Below are positions 27,596 to 34,960 of a stretch of DNA of 49,192 bases, piece after piece. Below the pieces are notes generated by a model. The model was given only the letters and a program-made list of their open reading frames with translations. It had not been told where the DNA came from and did no database searches. The stretch's first letter is position 1. Each line of letters begins with the position of its first letter. Position numbers and translations under genes: made by a program. Source of the DNA: a virus. The DNA is taken from the IMG/VR virus record IMGVR_UViG_3300030451_001059, positions 1 to 49,192 of that record; one strand, given 5' to 3'.

Positions 27596-28021
27596 TCACT
27601 CATTGAAACCTGTTAGGAAAGTTGGACTGACCGTTTGCACTTCTTGAGCGGTTGGTTGCATTACTGGTAGATTTTGGTCTCCGTATGCTGTCGTGCCAAA
27701 CTGCTGCTGGAAGCCTCTGAAGGATTCTCTTACCCTCTTTCGGTTTTCCTCATCTCTTGCCTTTCTGTTCCAATAAGCATTGATTTGTCGCTGAAGTAGG
27801 AAGTCCTCTATGTAATCATTAATCATCAAATCGAATAGTGCTTTCAGTATCACTATCCCTCCTACGGTTAGAACCCCGAATATCATAGCCACTGGGTAAG
27901 GACCATAGGCACTCACAAAGGTAGAACCGTATTGCGAGAAGAAGTAAACATTGACACCGCTAACTGCTCCAACGAATAGAACAGTCATTATTAGTCTAGT
28001 ATCTGTATCTATACTTGGCAT
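27596..28021 (-). CDS. Membrane protein with two N-terminal transmembrane helices (141 aa)
   Basis: ATG 28021 is chosen because a perfect GAGGTGAT ribosome binding site lies 5 bases upstream; an earlier in-frame start would swallow that site. Two hydrophobic helices are visible at about residues 9-28 (LIMTVLFVGAVSGVNVYFF) and 40-64 (VAMIFGVLTVGGIVILKALF). They are followed by a basic amphipathic segment (QINAYWNRKARDEENRKRVR) and a Gln/Pro-rich end. No signal peptide cleavage site is obvious. It is one of two adjacent membrane genes before the GTPase. The function is unknown. Confidence 0.72.
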   Translation of the reverse strand: MPSIDTDTRLIMTVLFVGAVSGVNVYFFSQYGSTFVSAYGPYPVAMIFGVLTVGGIVILKALFDLMINDYIEDFLLQRQINAYWNRKARDEENRKRVRESFRGFQQQFGTTAYGDQNLPVMQPTAQEVQTVSPTFLTGFNE

Positions 28022-28031
28022 GGTAATCACC

Positions 28032-28328
28032 TCAAGCAAAGTTTACAGAAACAGTTCCTGTGCCAGTAATCTGAACATATATTCCATTGGCTACAAGAAC
28101 GCCATGTAGGTCTTGCTCGATGGTTTGAGCAGTGCCTCCTGCATGTAGAACTAGTCGGGCAACCTCCTTCTTGCCTGATGTTGATGAGTCGTTACTGTCC
28201 CAAATCTTGACAGTCATTACAGCGTTAGCCGTTGATGTGGCATGAACGCTCATTATCTTGCAGTGATGCTTTACTGCGACAGTGCTTGTAGATAGAACTC
28301 CTGTGCTGTTGCAGGTAGGTGATGACAT
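28032..28328 (-). CDS. Small beta-rich virion-type protein (98 aa)
   Basis: The start is taken at ATG 28328, in a TGATG overlap with the SAP-protein stop; a GTG one codon earlier is possible. The protein is compact and strand-rich (VMTVKIWDSND, VARLVLHAG, GIYVQITGTGTVSVNFA). Such small proteins near the capsid gene in marine phages are often head fibre or decoration subunits. No motif proves this. It has no membrane segment. Confidence 0.65.
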   Translation of the reverse strand: MSSPTCNSTGVLSTSTVAVKHHCKIMSVHATSTANAVMTVKIWDSNDSSTSGKKEVARLVLHAGGTAQTIEQDLHGVLVANGIYVQITGTGTVSVNFA

Positions 28329-28822
28329 CACTCTGCCTCCGACATTCTCTCCACTAGGTCGGCTTTCTTGCCATCAGTAGATAGTCCCTTTTCCTCAAGC
28401 ATTTCTTTTAGTTGCTTCACTGTATATTGTGAGTAGTCAACAGCCTCTTCTTCAACCTCTTCAGGCTCTTCTGCTGCTGGCTCTTCTGCTGCTGGCTCTT
28501 CCTCTACGGGAGTATCCTTAATCAGATTTGGAATGAAAGACTTCTTCTCAGAGGGGAATAGTGCAGCCTTTACTGCCTTTGCATCTCCCTCAAGGTCGAA
28601 CTCTTTCTTGAGTAGGTTTAGGAGATACTCGTTGAGTCCGAGTATATCACCTGAGTCTGTTGAATCTAACTCAACAGTTAATCCGCTATCTCCTAGCATT
28701 CCTATTGCTATTCCTAACGGAACTTTTGTTTCTTCTTGCGCTGTTAATGCGTATGTTTGACCGCCTCTTCTCAAGATGAGAGGGCCAGTTGGTCTATGTC
28801 TAACTAACTTTACTTTTGCCAT
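28328..28822 (-). CDS. SAP-domain protein with acidic linker (164 aa)
   Basis: ATG 28822 is preferred because AGGTGA lies 6 bases upstream; an upstream in-frame GTG overlaps that site. Residues 1-100 form a mixed domain (VRHRPTGPLILRRGGQTYAL, then helices). Residues ~106-129 are an acidic Glu/Pro/Ala linker. Residues ~130-161 (YTVKQLKEMLEEKGLSTDGK then KADLVERM) match the SAP/HeH helix-extension-helix fold, which binds DNA or serves in termination and repair proteins. In phages such C-terminal SAP/HeH tails are seen on head-completion and other virion proteins. It lies two genes after the capsid gene, so a neck or internal-head role with DNA contact is plausible. Confidence 0.78.
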   Translation of the reverse strand: MAKVKLVRHRPTGPLILRRGGQTYALTAQEETKVPLGIAIGMLGDSGLTVELDSTDSGDILGLNEYLLNLLKKEFDLEGDAKAVKAALFPSEKKSFIPNLIKDTPVEEEPAAEEPAAEEPEEVEEEAVDYSQYTVKQLKEMLEEKGLSTDGKKADLVERMSEAE

Positions 28823-28843
28823 TTTATTCACCTTTTTATTGTG

Positions 28844-28883
28844 GTAGTAACCCCTGCCCCGTATTAGGGGCAGAGGCCACTAC
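28844..28883 (-). promoter_or_regulatory. Strong intergenic hairpin after the decoration gene
   Basis: In the 89-base gap between the putative decoration protein and the SAP protein there is a hairpin. The arms CCCCTGCCCC (28851-28860) and GGGGCAGAGG (28867-28876) pair with one mismatch around a 6-base loop. An outer 5-bp stem GTAGT/ACTAC (28844-28848 with 28879-28883) extends it across a 2x2 internal loop. No T-run follows it on the minus strand, so it is not a standard terminator. mRNA-end protection or attenuation between the highly expressed capsid genes and later genes is my inference. Confidence 0.55.
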
Positions 28884-28911
28884 TTTACGTTATCACTTAA
28901 TCATTGTCATT

Positions 28912-29247
28912 TCAGAGATTACCATAGACACGGACTCTTACCATGCCTTCATCTCCTGTACCTGATTGTTGTGCAGAGCCAGTAGACAGGATAAGTTTGG
29001 CACTTGTTCCTGACTCGTATGCTCCTGCGGTACTGATGACGGCTCTTGCACTGTGTCCAATCTCTTCTACACCAGTTACAAGAACACAGTGTAGGGAAGA
29101 CAGACCCAACTCAGCAGCAGTCAGGGTTATTCCACCCTGAACGTATGCAGTTATGTTGACTATTGCATCAACAACATACTCGTCACCTGCGACCTTTGGG
29201 GCAGTTACGCCCTTATGGTCAGCAACTAGAGTAACAGCGTGTGTCAA
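28912..29247 (-). CDS. Probable capsid decoration protein (111 aa)
   Basis: This small, neutral, strand-rich protein directly follows the major capsid gene (ITAYVQGGITLTAAELGLSS, HCVLVTGVEEIGHSARAVIS, GMVRVRVYGNL). The start is an unusual TTG at 29247. It is supported by a perfect GAGGTGAT ribosome binding site 5 bases upstream (29253-29260), which overlaps the capsid stop codon, and there is no better start. Proteins of this size and place often form trimeric decoration spikes on HK97-type capsids. The functional call is by position and character. Confidence 0.72.
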   Translation of the reverse strand: MTHAVTLVADHKGVTAPKVAGDEYVVDAIVNITAYVQGGITLTAAELGLSSLHCVLVTGVEEIGHSARAVISTAGAYESGTSAKLILSTGSAQQSGTGDEGMVRVRVYGNL

Positions 29248-29258
29248 CTCTAATCACC

Positions 29259-30620
29259 TCAAGCACTCTTGATGTTGGTTATCTTTCCTTGTCCCTTGAA
29301 GAACGAACATCCGGTTTCACCCATCGTTCGGTACATTCCTTGGTTTCCAAGTTTGCCAACACCGAATGGGTTTCCACTAGTGATACCATCCTCGAAATAC
29401 TGAGTAGGCTTCATAACCGATAGCCACAGATGGTCTGTGTCTAGGATGAGTATGTCACTCAACTCGTTGGTTGTGTTGCTACCAGTAGATGGCATGTCCT
29501 TGGTTGGGATGATTGGGATGTCGTAGTATGTTGCAACTCTGAATCCAACTTCCTGTCCCTTAACTCCACGAACTCCGTTGTGGGTTGGAACAATCTCCTT
29601 CCTGTCCATGAACCTCTCTTGGCTTTGTAGCAAGTCAGCAATGTGCTGAACTGTGTCGTATCCAGTTAGGATAACCTTCGGGTTTCCGCCGTTCTGCCTG
29701 ATTCTCCTAATCATGTCATTAAGCATGGTTAGAGTTAGAACTCTAGCATCGCCAGCAGCATATCCTGAACCGAAGTCAACCTCTGCGTCCAAGAAGGAAG
29801 CAGTTCCAGTTGCAGCGTTGCTGGATATAGAGACAGTTCGGGAAGTTCCGAACAGCCTTACAACATCAGCGACAACTGCGGAGTTGTCTCCGTTGTTAGC
29901 ACCAGTGTCCAATAGGTTTGCGTTATACATAGCAGCAATCTCACCAGCAGAGGAAACTATCTTCATTAGAGATGTGTAGTTTCGCTCGATGGTTGTTGCA
30001 GTTCCGTCATCATACCTCTCAAGAGGCATGACTAGCATCTTGCTCTGAGTCTCTGCGTGTAGTTTACCCATGTCCTCTCTAACGATTGCACGAATGTCAC
30101 CAACACCGTCATCAATAGCAGCAAGTTCCATACCAAGTTCCGAGAACTCAAACAAGTGAGCAATCGTCTTTGGACTGACGTATAGTTTCTCATACTGAGG
30201 TGCAATTGGTGGGATATCGTTTCCAGTTCCTAGAGTTGCGTTCTCACCAACACCACCAATCTTGTCTGCTCTTGGTGTGTCTGAACCTTCAGCACCAGTT
30301 CCGATTCCGAATGCAGAACCTGAGCCACCCTGCGCTCTGCTCTTTAGGACTCTCCATCCACTGGATGTGTAGGGTCTCTTTGCAAGCATAGCAAGAGGGT
30401 TAACCTCTTGGTTTAGCATAGACCATACTTTCTGTCCGTAGAGAACATTGTATAGGTCTCCCAATCCACTAGCAGCAGAAAACGGGTTGCTTGCTGCATC
30501 GTGGGGCGTTCCGAAACCACCGACAACACCAGCAGCCTTTAGCAGAGCATTGCCCTGTGCGCCAGCATAGCCGTAGGTGGCTGCTTCTAAGTCTTTTACT
30601 GTGTTAATATATCCACTCAT
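29259..30620 (-). CDS. Major capsid protein, HK97 fold (453 aa)
   Basis: The gene follows the protease/scaffold gene by one base and has a good AAGGTGA site 7 bases before ATG 30620. The sequence has an N-terminal region rich in Ala/Gly, then NPLAMLAKRPYTSSGWRVLK, an E-loop-like Gly-rich stretch (residues ~95-135), a long spine-helix-like segment (VREDMGKLHAETQSKMLVM) and a C-terminal A-domain pattern (RVLTLTMLNDMIRRIRQNGG, VILTGYDTVQHIADLLQ, IPIIPTKDMP, ILILDTDHLWL). The KRPYTSSGWRV type sequence is one I associate with capsid proteins of uncultured marine archaeal viruses, but I could not verify that by search. The protein assembles the icosahedral head on the nested scaffold. Confidence 0.92.
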   Translation of the reverse strand: MSGYINTVKDLEAATYGYAGAQGNALLKAAGVVGGFGTPHDAASNPFSAASGLGDLYNVLYGQKVWSMLNQEVNPLAMLAKRPYTSSGWRVLKSRAQGGSGSAFGIGTGAEGSDTPRADKIGGVGENATLGTGNDIPPIAPQYEKLYVSPKTIAHLFEFSELGMELAAIDDGVGDIRAIVREDMGKLHAETQSKMLVMPLERYDDGTATTIERNYTSLMKIVSSAGEIAAMYNANLLDTGANNGDNSAVVADVVRLFGTSRTVSISSNAATGTASFLDAEVDFGSGYAAGDARVLTLTMLNDMIRRIRQNGGNPKVILTGYDTVQHIADLLQSQERFMDRKEIVPTHNGVRGVKGQEVGFRVATYYDIPIIPTKDMPSTGSNTTNELSDILILDTDHLWLSVMKPTQYFEDGITSGNPFGVGKLGNQGMYRTMGETGCSFFKGQGKITNIKSA

Positions 30621-30621
30621 T

Positions 30622-31323
30622 TTAGTTCACCTTCCTTGCGAGGTTGTGTATGTCTCCCCATGACATCTCAGCAACTGCATCAGCAGTTGTTGGGAATCCT
30701 TCAGGTAGAGAGAAAGCGACTTCTGTTGCTTTCCTTATCTCATCATCCTTTGCAGTAAGGGACTTGCGTAGTTCTGCAAACTCCTCTTTGAGAGCGGCTA
30801 CTTCTGACGAAGCATCGTACTCTGCTCTCTCTGCGGCTGATTTCTTGACTTCAAGTTCAGCAGCGAATCTCTCAGCGAATTGCTTCGATAGGTTATCGTA
30901 AGCCATTGCCTCTAGTTGCTCTGCCTTGTAAGCCTCGTAAGCCTTCTCTACGTTCTCGGCACTGAGGTCGAGAGTTGTGAAGTCAGAACCCTCAAGACCC
31001 TTAGAGACTGATAGGGCAGCAGGAGCAGCCTTTGGCCTTCCGCCACTTACTACTTCCTCTCCGGCCTCATAGTCTCTAGTTGAGTCTTCATCAAGAGCCT
31101 TCTCTTCCATATCCATGCTCTCAACTTCGTCTTCCTTCATAGACATTTTATCATCCATGTCCATGCTCTCAACTTCTTCCTTTTCGGTCATCATTTTTTC
31201 GTCTTCTTTCATTTCCATTGTCTCCAATTCATCTTCTTTTGCGACTGTTTCACCAGTGACCTCACGAACCTGCGTTAGCAGACCATTGAGTTCTTCCAGT
31301 GCTTTCGTCAATTTTTCCGTCAT
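30622..31323 (-). CDS. Nested scaffold protein from an internal start (233 aa)
   Basis: Inside the protease gene, in the same frame, ATG 31323 (Met180 of the fusion) is preceded by a perfect AAAGGAGGT ribosome binding site (31338-31330) with 6 bases of spacing, stronger than the site of the full-length gene. Translation from here would give a free scaffold of 233 residues: N-terminal helix MTEKLTKALEELNGLLTQV, an acidic Met-rich middle, coiled coil and the C-terminal MSWGDIHNLARKVN. Phage lambda makes its scaffold Nu3 from an in-frame internal start of protease gene C, so the design is known. It allows many scaffold copies per protease. Confidence 0.72.
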   Translation of the reverse strand: MTEKLTKALEELNGLLTQVREVTGETVAKEDELETMEMKEDEKMMTEKEEVESMDMDDKMSMKEDEVESMDMEEKALDEDSTRDYEAGEEVVSGGRPKAAPAALSVSKGLEGSDFTTLDLSAENVEKAYEAYKAEQLEAMAYDNLSKQFAERFAAELEVKKSAAERAEYDASSEVAALKEEFAELRKSLTAKDDEIRKATEVAFSLPEGFPTTADAVAEMSWGDIHNLARKVN

Positions 31324-31860
31324 TTCTTTACCTCCTTTCGCTTTCAAAATGTCGAATTTCGCTTCAGGGTTTATTCCTTTTTCACATATAGTAACTTCAT
31401 GCAACTCCAAGTTGTCAATCTCGTTGTATTCCCCGTATTCCTCCGATTTCCTTTCTCTCTTTGATATCGCTTGTCCACCGATACTGAAGGAACGTAATGT
31501 GCCTTTTCTGATTCCTCTGTTTATTTCCTTTGCCTTCTCTATGTCATCTCTCATCTTGATAACCACATAGAATCCGACACCATCTACACCTGTCTTGTGT
31601 AATGTACCATTGGAATCACGGTATTGCTCTATCACCTCTCCTACCTGAACGTTGGAATGATTTGACATGACGTTTCTGTAAGACTTCTCACTCATGAAAT
31701 CTTTAACGGCTTTTTCTAATGCTTCTAGTGTAATCAAGTCATTCTGCTTATCTACTATTTCGATGGATGCATATCCTCCGATTACTAGATTATCTGACTT
31801 GAGAATAGTGAAATCACTAGAACTCTCCTGTCTAATCAATACCTCCTGTTCAGCAAACAC
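30622..31860 (-). CDS. Prohead protease-scaffold fusion (412 aa)
   Basis: Residues 1 to ~175 are an HK97-type prohead protease (S78-like). The probable catalytic His68 lies in MSNHSNVQVGEV and the probable catalytic Ser124 or Ser126 in TLRSFSIGG. They are followed by LHEVTICEKGINPEAKFDILK, the usual end of this domain. Residues 180-412 are a scaffold: coiled-coil, very rich in Glu, Met, Asp and Lys, with a repeat (EEVESMDMDDKMSMKEDEVE and onward). The last residues are AEMSWGDIHNLARKVN, similar to the Trp-centred peptides of the head cassette. The start is GTG 31860 with AGGTG upstream, which is enclosed in a hairpin. The gene precedes the capsid gene, the canonical order. The protease should cleave scaffold and perhaps tagged cargo during maturation. 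Confidence 0.88.
   Translation of the reverse strand: MFAEQEVLIRQESSSDFTILKSDNLVIGGYASIEIVDKQNDLITLEALEKAVKDFMSEKSYRNVMSNHSNVQVGEVIEQYRDSNGTLHKTGVDGVGFYVVIKMRDDIEKAKEINRGIRKGTLRSFSIGGQAISKRERKSEEYGEYNEIDNLELHEVTICEKGINPEAKFDILKAKGGKEMTEKLTKALEELNGLLTQVREVTGETVAKEDELETMEMKEDEKMMTEKEEVESMDMDDKMSMKEDEVESMDMEEKALDEDSTRDYEAGEEVVSGGRPKAAPAALSVSKGLEGSDFTTLDLSAENVEKAYEAYKAEQLEAMAYDNLSKQFAERFAAELEVKKSAAERAEYDASSEVAALKEEFAELRKSLTAKDDEIRKATEVAFSLPEGFPTTADAVAEMSWGDIHNLARKVN
31330..31338 (-). promoter_or_regulatory. Internal ribosome binding site AAAGGAGGT
   Basis: Nine bases complementary to the 3' end of 16S rRNA lie inside the coding sequence, encoding Lys-Gly-Gly of the protease-scaffold joint. They are 6 bases upstream of in-frame ATG 31323. 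The position exactly at the domain border supports use as a separate scaffold start. Confidence 0.7.
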
Positions 31861-31866
31861 TCACTG

Positions 31867-31897
31867 CACCTAAACTTCTTACTATATGAAGTAGGTG
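31867..31897 (-). promoter_or_regulatory. Hairpin enclosing the ribosome binding site of the protease gene
   Basis: On the minus strand CACCTACTTC (31897-31888) can pair with GAAGT and AGGTG (31878-31874 and 31871-31867), leaving a 2-base bulge and a 9-base loop. AGGTG is the ribosome binding site of the protease GTG start at 31860. The hairpin fills nearly all of the 38-base gap after the ligase gene. It could lower or regulate protease translation relative to the nested scaffold. The loop side contains CATATAG, which could alternatively be part of a weak TATA-like element. Confidence 0.45.
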
Positions 31898-31898
31898 G

Positions 31899-34463
31899 TT
31901 ATTCAGGTAGTTCTAAATTGCTATACTTGTCCTTTGTGATATCGATGATTCCCTCATCAGATGTATCGTCCAACATGTCTTGTTTCTTGCCTGTGAATAC
32001 AATCCAAGACTTTTTCTCATCTAGGGGAACAACCCTGAAGTGTATTCTAGTTTGGAACTTGTCTCCTTCCATTCTATATTCATGATACCCATCTCGTTGA
32101 ACGCCGAAGATAAGTTCTCCACTGTCTATTATCTTCGTGCTGTCTATCTTCTCAGATACTTTCGCTGGATACTTGCCGGACTTACCGAATAAGTCAAAGA
32201 TGTCTTCAGGCTTTTCTAAGTCTATTAACCAAGCCATTCTGTCTTTGTCTGTTTGGATGACAAAATCCAAGTTACCGTCTTCACGTTGGCGAACTTCAAA
32301 CTCTCCTGCTAGTTCACCATCTTCGTCCTTCTCTATATTCTCAGGAGATACATCAAACCTGTTAGGTGAAAGGAACACGAATGCATCTTGATTCTTCATC
32401 CAAGATAGTAGATTCTTTGGCTTGCCCTCAAAGATTTCATCATAGGCATCCTCTTCTGTTACTCTGAGTTTCTCTTCTAGTTCATCAAACTCCATTGCTT
32501 TCTGATTGTCCTCTATTATCTTCCTAATTGCTACTCTTAGTTTTGATTTCCTAGACTTCATTAGTTTCTCTAGTTGTTCCTTCCATACATCCATGTTATG
32601 CAATGCATTCTTCTGCATCAATTGGTCTCCATCGAAACCATAAACAGTGAATCCATCTAACTCATGCTTGCAGATTATCTCTGCTTCTCCATGAACATAA
32701 TCAGTCACAATATACTTCTTGATTCTCTTTTTGTCTTTCTTCTCTTGTTGCAACTCTGCTATCACAGTTAATGGATTAGCCAAATCAGATGGCTTGATGA
32801 ATGGATGCTTTGGCATCAATGCCTTCTTTGTCTTGGTTGCCAATTGCTCTAGAGTCTCTAGTTTGTCAGACTCATCCACTTCAGGTAACTCTATCACTTT
32901 AGCAGAATAGAGACTGAATCCCTTTCCTTTCTTGGTGACTTCATCCACCTTTACACGAATGATGCTTCCAACATCAACCTCGACTTTGGTATTCAATGCC
33001 TTACCAACAGGAAGGTAGTTCTTGTCATCAAGTTCCATTGTTTTCATTTCCCTAGTCTGTTCAGCAGTGAGAGGACCAATACCCATTGTATAGGAATGTA
33101 GGCCACTCTTCGTTTTCTTGTCCTCTAGAACTATCACATCTAGGTCAACGAACTTCTTCCACTTAATCCACTTCGGGTTCTTCTTCCTACCCATGTAGTA
33201 AGTTGATTCTATGTCCTTGATTACAACGCCCTCTGAGGTTGGCATCTCCATTATCTTCTCTGCATACTCCCCGACTTCCTTCATGGAGTCAGCGATTCTA
33301 GTATCTTTCTTGGATGGGAAAGCAAGTTCTTCAGAAGAATGCTGTGAGTATTGATAGAACATTATGTTGATTCTCTCTCTTAGAGGCTCATCCATCAAAT
33401 CCTTTCCTTCGTGTTTCATCACATCAAACACATGCGCCCTTAGTTTAGTATCGGGTATCTTCTTCTTGAACACATGAGTAATCACACTTGCTCTATGTAG
33501 TGCCTCATCTCCTTGAAAGAGAAGCAGTTCTCCATCCAGTATGCAATCTCCTATCCCTTTCTTATTCATCTTCTCGACTATTTCAGGACACTTATCAGTG
33601 ATGTCCTTCTCGTTGTATGAGTATACCTTGATGTTATCTCCCATCTTGTGAATCTGTATTCTCATTCCGTCATACTTCTCTTGAACAACATACTCACCGC
33701 TCAATCCCTTGATGTCCTTCATATCATCGAGTTCAAATATTCGATACATTGGTTTGTTCGGTATTATGAAATCAATGTCCTCCTTCTCCTCTTCTGACTT
33801 TGCAATGTCAACCTCTACTAGAGAGTCCCACTTTTCCTCTGAGTAACTCTCATCATATACCTTCTCTAGTAACTCTCTTGCTTCCTTGAACTTACCCTTT
33901 ACTCTTTTAGAGTCCTTGTCGTCACCATAATGCTCTATTATGTATAGGGGAATGTCTTTGTCTTCTAAGTCTAGACCCATGTATCCTTGAGTTATCTCAT
34001 CGGGCTTTAGGTCATTCTCTTGCCATGCCTTCTTTGGTATTGGGTTTGAATGGCTTCGCAATGCATAATGGATGAATGCTGCGAATGTTGCCTTGTCTTC
34101 TAGAAGAACCTCTAGAACCTTGTCTCCTAGTTGCTCAGAGAATGGGTCAGATGCTCCCTTCGACTCGAATCTCATTCTCTTTACATCTTCATAGACTCTT
34201 CTAGCAAGAAGGCTCTCAGCATCGAATACCTTGTCATCGAAGAGTTCCTTCTCTGTTATACTGTCTTTCAGTTCTGAGGCGAACTCTCCTAAGCCATCAT
34301 ATTCCTCACGAATAGACTTCACAGTTGACTTCCACTTCTTACCGTATTCCTTCGGATTCTCCTTTGCAGATAGGTATGCATAACGCACCCTCTCAAAGAA
34401 ATCTAGAACTCTTTTTGATAGAGCCTTAGTTTCCTTCTCAAAGGATACGCCTGATGTTGTCAT
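31899..34463 (-). CDS. ATP-dependent DNA ligase with extra N- and C-terminal domains (854 aa)
   Basis: All nucleotidyltransferase motifs are visible. Motif I is EKYDGMRIQ with adenylated Lys263. Motif III is LDGELL (Glu312), motif IIIa HVFDVM (346-347), motif IV EGVVIK (411-416) and motif V KWIKWKK (431-437). An OB-fold follows (about 440-540, GSIIRVKVDEVTKKG). The core resembles archaeal and eukaryotic ATP-dependent ligases. The N-terminal ~235 residues are charged and do not show an obvious ligase DNA-binding domain. The C-terminal ~290 residues (a winged-helix-like part, then GELIFGVQRDGYHEYRMEG and TRIHFRVVP...SWIVFTGKK) are additional. The reaction is ATP-dependent nick sealing. Unusually it lies between virion genes, just before the protease, so it may act on packaged DNA or be virion-borne; that is inference. 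Confidence 0.9.
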   Translation of the reverse strand: MTTSGVSFEKETKALSKRVLDFFERVRYAYLSAKENPKEYGKKWKSTVKSIREEYDGLGEFASELKDSITEKELFDDKVFDAESLLARRVYEDVKRMRFESKGASDPFSEQLGDKVLEVLLEDKATFAAFIHYALRSHSNPIPKKAWQENDLKPDEITQGYMGLDLEDKDIPLYIIEHYGDDKDSKRVKGKFKEARELLEKVYDESYSEEKWDSLVEVDIAKSEEEKEDIDFIIPNKPMYRIFELDDMKDIKGLSGEYVVQEKYDGMRIQIHKMGDNIKVYSYNEKDITDKCPEIVEKMNKKGIGDCILDGELLLFQGDEALHRASVITHVFKKKIPDTKLRAHVFDVMKHEGKDLMDEPLRERINIMFYQYSQHSSEELAFPSKKDTRIADSMKEVGEYAEKIMEMPTSEGVVIKDIESTYYMGRKKNPKWIKWKKFVDLDVIVLEDKKTKSGLHSYTMGIGPLTAEQTREMKTMELDDKNYLPVGKALNTKVEVDVGSIIRVKVDEVTKKGKGFSLYSAKVIELPEVDESDKLETLEQLATKTKKALMPKHPFIKPSDLANPLTVIAELQQEKKDKKRIKKYIVTDYVHGEAEIICKHELDGFTVYGFDGDQLMQKNALHNMDVWKEQLEKLMKSRKSKLRVAIRKIIEDNQKAMEFDELEEKLRVTEEDAYDEIFEGKPKNLLSWMKNQDAFVFLSPNRFDVSPENIEKDEDGELAGEFEVRQREDGNLDFVIQTDKDRMAWLIDLEKPEDIFDLFGKSGKYPAKVSEKIDSTKIIDSGELIFGVQRDGYHEYRMEGDKFQTRIHFRVVPLDEKKSWIVFTGKKQDMLDDTSDEGIIDITKDKYSNLELPE

Positions 34464-34469
34464 CCACCA

Positions 34470-34955
34470 TCAAAACCTTCGTGCTTCAGGACTTCTCTCA
34501 ATATCTTTAGAAGGAAGACCACTTGTTGTTAACATACTGAGTTTATCGACTTCTCTTTTCAAATCGTTACCAATTCTAGTTGCCTTGTCTCCACTAGCCT
34601 CTCTTAATTTGGCTGCAAGTTCGGTTATTCTGTTCATTGATACGTTCATCGCACCACTTGTTACATCTCTTGTTTGTTGCTCTGCCATCACTTTCAGCAA
34701 GTCATCAACAGCAGCCAAGATGGATTTCTTCATAGTTCCATCATTGGTCTTATCCTCCTTGCCATCGATGTTGCTCAACTGAGGCATCTTCTCCTCAGAA
34801 GGGTTCTTCTTGGGTTTCTTGACTTTCATCTCTTCTCCCATGACATCCTCATCAAGTTCTAATGTGCCAAGATGCTCTGCCTCTTGTAGAATTTCTTTGG
34901 CTTTCAGTATTGCTAGTTCAACTATTTTCTCTTCTTTCGTAACTCTCTCAGGCAT
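34470..34955 (-). CDS. Unknown helical head-cassette protein (161 aa)
   Basis: The sequence is helical and highly charged (TKEEKIVELAILKAKEILQE, then an acidic-basic linker MKVKKPKKNPSEEK, then helices with NRITELAAKLREASGDKATR). It has no recognised family, membrane segment or Trp-centred peptide. It lies 6 bases before the ligase gene and 5 bases after a coiled-coil gene, within the cassette between portal and capsid genes. It is probably a minor head or core protein by context. Confidence 0.68.
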   Translation of the reverse strand: MPERVTKEEKIVELAILKAKEILQEAEHLGTLELDEDVMGEEMKVKKPKKNPSEEKMPQLSNIDGKEDKTNDGTMKKSILAAVDDLLKVMAEQQTRDVTSGAMNVSMNRITELAAKLREASGDKATRIGNDLKREVDKLSMLTTSGLPSKDIERSPEARRF

Positions 34956-34960
34956 TCATC

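Noticed and set aside
31330-31350. FDILKAKGG at the protease-scaffold joint as a further copy of the Trp-centred peptide
   Set aside because: The Lys-Gly-Gly part is encoded by the internal ribosome binding site, and NPEAKFDILK falls at the usual end of HK97-type proteases (NPEA-x-V...), so the likeness is probably accidental.
31876-31890. TATA-like CATATAG upstream of the protease as a promoter
   Set aside because: It lies in the loop of the hairpin and very near the start codon, no BRE-like element is clear, and dense gene coupling argues for read-through transcription.
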